A stretch of 64,000 nucleotides of DNA, taken from positions 413,777-477,776 of the forward strand of contig NZ_VLKU01000002.1 in the NCBI RefSeq assembly GCF_007830335.1, read 5' to 3'. Position 1 is the first letter of the stretch; every line of letters begins with the position of its first letter. Source of the DNA: Paracoccus sulfuroxidans. GTDB lineage: Bacteria > Pseudomonadota > Alphaproteobacteria > Rhodobacterales > Rhodobacteraceae. The position numbers and the translations under genes were made by a program. A model generated the notes under the pieces. That model made no database searches, was not told the origin of the DNA, and saw only the letters and a program-made list of their open reading frames with translations. Shown piece by piece: positions 61,381 through 64,000 of this stretch.

Positions 61381-62085
61381 ATGACAGAAACGACCGCTTC
61401 GCCCCCATCCACCGGCCCGCTTGCCCGGATCTTTCGCCCGTTCCGGGAACATCCGGTGCTGTCGAGCTGCCTCAGCGTGATGATCTTTGCCCTGGGCGCG
61501 GTCGCCAGCAGCGTCATCGGTGATTTCGTCGAACGCCAGCTTAACAGCGACGCCATCGCGCAGGCCGAGATCCAGCAGCAGCAGATCACCGAGGGCACGC
61601 AGCGCATCGAACAGCGCGTCACCGATATGCAGGCCGCCCTGCAGGCGCTAGGGTCCGGCAGCGATGTCGAGGCCTTTCAGCAGGAGGCCGAGCGGCTGCT
61701 GCAGGATCTGGCCGAGGTGACGCCGGTGATCCAGAAGGCCGCCCTGACCAATGCCGATTTCGTGGCCCGGCTGCGTCAGGACGCGCTGTCGCGCCCGGAC
61801 GGGGCCACGACGTCAGCGGCGCTGGAGCTGACTGAGAATGGCTCGGCGACGATCTGCCGTGACTTTACGGTGGGGTTGTCGCCGCGATCATCAGACAGCG
61901 TCACGCTTCGGCTGGCCAGAAAGGGCCAGATCGACATCAGTTCGGATGCCCAGTCCGGCGATACCGTTTCCCTGCGCCAATCCGACGCCTCTGCCTCTGC
62001 CACCATCGCAGGGCTGGGCCGTGGAGCAAGCGGCACCCTGATCGGGATCGACTACAACTGCTTCGAGGGTGAGCCCAAGGGCTAG
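61381..62085 (+). CDS. single-pass membrane protein with coiled coil, unknown function
   Basis: A 234-residue protein: short cytoplasmic lead, one membrane helix (residues about 27-48, VLSSCLSVMIFALGAVASSVIG), a Gln/Glu-rich coiled coil (about 50-110), then a beta-rich C-terminal domain with two Cys (TICRDF and YNCFEG). No family recognised. It converges on nadK with the two stop codons sharing bases (CTAG at 62082-62085). Confidence 0.8.
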   Translation: MTETTASPPSTGPLARIFRPFREHPVLSSCLSVMIFALGAVASSVIGDFVERQLNSDAIAQAEIQQQQITEGTQRIEQRVTDMQAALQALGSGSDVEAFQQEAERLLQDLAEVTPVIQKAALTNADFVARLRQDALSRPDGATTSAALELTENGSATICRDFTVGLSPRSSDSVTLRLARKGQIDISSDAQSGDTVSLRQSDASASATIAGLGRGASGTLIGIDYNCFEGEPKG

Positions 62086-62831
62086 ACGAACTGCTCGCGG
62101 ATCAGCCGCTCTTCCAGCCCATGACCGGGGTCGAACAGCAGCCGGTGACGGATCGAGTTCTCCGAACTCACCTCGACCCACAGGACGGAATCGACGCCGC
62201 GCGAATCGGCGTCAGCCATGACCGGGCGCTTGTCGGGGTCCAGCACGTCAAAGCGCACGGTGGCCGATTTCGGCAGGATCGCCCCGCGCCAGCGACGCGG
62301 CCGGAAGGCGGCAATGGCGGTGATGCCCAGCACCTCGGACCCCAAAGGCAGGATCGGCCCGTTCGCCGACAGGTTATAGGCGGTGGAACCCGCGGGCGTG
62401 CAGACCAGCGCGCCGTCGCAGACCAGCTCCTCCATCCGCACCCGCCCGTTGATCGAGATGCGCAGGCGCGCCGCCTGGTGACCAGCCCGCAAAAGGCTGA
62501 CCTCGTTGATCGCCAGGGCCTTGTGCTCATAGCCGTCTGTCGTGCCCGCGATCATCGACAGGGGGTTGGTCACGGTTTCTTCGGCGGCGGCGATGCGCTC
62601 GATCAGCTCATCCTCGCTATAGGTGTTCATCAGAAAGCCGATGGTGCCACGGTTCATCCCATAGACCGGCAGCCCCCGGTTCTGATGCATGACGCTCAGC
62701 ATCAGACCGTCGCCGCCCAGGGCCACGATGACCTCGGCCTCGGCCAGCGGTGCCTGCCCATAGCGGTTGGTCAGGGCGCCGAATGCCGCCGCAGCCGTTT
62801 CGGTATCGCTTGATATGAAATGCAATTTCAT
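62082..62831 (-). CDS. nadK: NAD kinase
   Basis: A 249-residue enzyme that phosphorylates NAD+ to NADP+ with ATP. Motifs: VALGGDGLML (GGDG), the conserved Asn-Glu in ALAINEVSLLR, and CTPAGSTAYNLSANGPILP. ATG 62831 is preferred over an adjacent TTG. Length is short as in other Rhodobacteraceae NadK. Divergent from glyA. Confidence 0.95.
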   Translation of the reverse strand: MKLHFISSDTETAAAAFGALTNRYGQAPLAEAEVIVALGGDGLMLSVMHQNRGLPVYGMNRGTIGFLMNTYSEDELIERIAAAEETVTNPLSMIAGTTDGYEHKALAINEVSLLRAGHQAARLRISINGRVRMEELVCDGALVCTPAGSTAYNLSANGPILPLGSEVLGITAIAAFRPRRWRGAILPKSATVRFDVLDPDKRPVMADADSRGVDSVLWVEVSSENSIRHRLLFDPGHGLEERLIREQFV

Positions 62832-62969
62832 CAAACCGAACCCGTCTTGTCACCAGATTGGGGCATGTCGCACCGCCTGCTGTGATTTACTGCCTTGCCG
62901 TCGCATCCGTCCTAGCCTGCCGTAACGAAAGCGTCTAGAACTCCCTCGACTGTTTCACACGAGGACGAG

Positions 62970-64000
62970 ATGACCGACACCGGATTCTTCACCGAGACGC
63001 TTGACAGCCGTGACCCCGCGATTTTCGGGGCGATCCGGCAGGAGCTTGGCCGCCAGCGCGAGGAGATCGAACTGATCGCGTCCGAGAACATCGTCTCGAA
63101 GGCGGTGCTTGAGGCGCAGGGCTCGGTCCTGACCAACAAATACGCCGAGGGCTACCCGGGCAAGCGCTACTATGGCGGCTGCCAGTATGTCGACATCGTC
63201 GAGGATCTGGCGATCGAGCGCGCCAAGGAGCTCTTCGATTGCGGCTTTGCCAACGTCCAGCCGAACTCGGGCAGCCAGATGAACCAGGCCGTGTTCCTGG
63301 CGCTTCTGCAGCCGGGCGACACCTTCATGGGCCTCGACCTCAACTCGGGCGGCCACCTGACCCATGGCTCGCCGGTCAACATGTCGGGCAAATGGTTCAA
63401 CGTGATCTCCTACGGCGTGCGCCAGCAGGACCAGCTTCTGGACATGGAGGAAATCCGGGCCAAGGCGCTGGAGCACAAGCCGAAGCTGATCGTCGCCGGT
63501 GGCACCGCCTACAGCCGCGTCTGGGACTGGGCGGCCTTCCGCGCCATCGCCGACGAAATCGGCGCCTATCTGATGGTCGACATGGCCCATATCGCGGGTC
63601 TGGTGGCCGGTGGCCAGCATCCCTCGCCGCTGCCGCATGCCCATGTCGTCACCACCACGACGCATAAATCGCTGCGCGGTCCGCGTGGCGGCATGGTGCT
63701 GACCAACGATGCCGACATCGCCAAAAAGATCAACTCGGCGGTCTTCCCGGGCCTGCAGGGCGGTCCGCTGATGCATGTGATCGCGGCCAAGGCCGTCGCT
63801 TTCGGCGAGGCGCTGCGCCCCGATTTCAAAGACTATGCAGCCCAGGTCGTGAAGAACGCGCAGGCGATGGCCGATGAGCTGATGAAGGGCGGCATCGACA
63901 TCGTTTCGGGCGGCACCGACAACCACCTCTGCCTCGCCGACCTGCGCCCGAAGGGCGTGACCGGCAAGGCGACTGAGGCGGCTCTGGGTCGTGCGCATAT
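62970..64000 (+). CDS. glyA: serine hydroxymethyltransferase (partial, C-terminus beyond window)
   Basis: PLP enzyme interconverting serine and glycine with tetrahydrofolate. About 343 of roughly 430 residues are present: [36 protein letters not shown], and the PLP-Lys motif [19 protein letters not shown] 62970 follows GAGGACGAG. With sdaA at the other end of the window it sets serine flux, but the two are far apart. Confidence 0.97.
   Translation, partial: MTDTGFFTETLDSRDPAIFGAIRQELGRQREEIELIASENIVSKAVLEAQGSVLTNKYAEGYPGKRYYGGCQYVDIVEDLAIERAKELFDCGFANVQPNSGSQMNQAVFLALLQPGDTFMGLDLNSGGHLTHGSPVNMSGKWFNVISYGVRQQDQLLDMEEIRAKALEHKPKLIVAGGTAYSRVWDWAAFRAIADEIGAYLMVDMAHIAGLVAGGQHPSPLPHAHVVTTTTHKSLRGPRGGMVLTNDADIAKKINSAVFPGLQGGPLMHVIAAKAVAFGEALRPDFKDYAAQVVKNAQAMADELMKGGIDIVSGGTDNHLCLADLRPKGVTGKATEAALGRAH

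Overview
The window is GC-rich, densely packed chromosomal DNA from an alphaproteobacterium of the Rhodobacteraceae, most likely Paracoccus. The evidence is the codon and GC style, a 400-residue NAD-dependent formate dehydrogenase of the Paracoccus/Pseudomonas type, a taurine-pyruvate aminotransferase beside a MocR regulator, a complete C-P lyase set, a malonate operon, and YjbH/YjbF surface-polysaccharide genes. These assignments come from reading motifs and gene order; no database search was run. I saw no rRNA, CRISPR array, insertion sequence or prophage.

Layout. 1-6.6 kb: the N-terminal part of a DusB tRNA-dihydrouridine synthase (cut by the window edge), L-serine ammonia-lyase, and a surface-polysaccharide group (Thr/Pro-rich lipoprotein, YjbH-like barrel, YjbF-like lipoprotein, and an opposing small poly-Asp protein). 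6.8-10.0 kb: a zinc-uptake locus, zur-znuC-znuB divergent from znuA, with two Zur-box-like sites between. 10.0-17.2 kb: hemP, rluB with a 21-copy 11-residue repeat tail, tadA, pyruvate carboxylase and two small membrane-protein genes. 17.5-18.6 kb: tRNA-Gly(GCC) followed by a putative Cys/His peptidase gene. 18.6-21.6 kb: MocR regulator and taurine-pyruvate aminotransferase. 21.8-25.5 kb: an accessory-looking group (alpha/beta hydrolase, putative rhamnosyltransferase, leaderless subtilisin-like protease and a small partner protein). 25.6-30.7 kb: malonate catabolism matR/matC-matA-matB. 30.8-31.5 kb: glyoxalase I and a small membrane protein.

31.8-42.1 kb is a full phosphonate unit. phnGHIJKLNM mostly overlap by 1-4 bases, and a separate phnCDE1E2 transport operon follows. 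A Pho-box-like sequence precedes each of the two transcription units. 42.3-44.7 kb: LysR regulator and formate dehydrogenase. 44.8-47.4 kb: HPP-family protein, Hint-domain protein, HutD. 47.4-49.9 kb: a penicillin-G-acylase-type periplasmic hydrolase behind a perfect 24-bp palindrome. 50-52.4 kb: Na+/alanine symporter and 3-hydroxybutyrate dehydrogenase. 52.6-55.0 kb: a YejA-like binding protein translationally coupled to an entericidin-like lipoprotein and a CsbD-like acidic protein. 55.0-64.0 kb: housekeeping genes (xthA, A-type Fe-S carrier, dgt, EamA transporter, OsmC, transglutaminase-like protein, prfC, nadK, and glyA cut by the window end).

The biology is largely nutrient scavenging: zinc, heme, phosphonate-P, malonate, taurine, formate and 3-hydroxybutyrate. 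The least explained parts are the subtilase plus partner, the acylase with its orphan operator, the peptidase next to tRNA-Gly, and an orphan terminator upstream of the hydroxybutyrate dehydrogenase gene.
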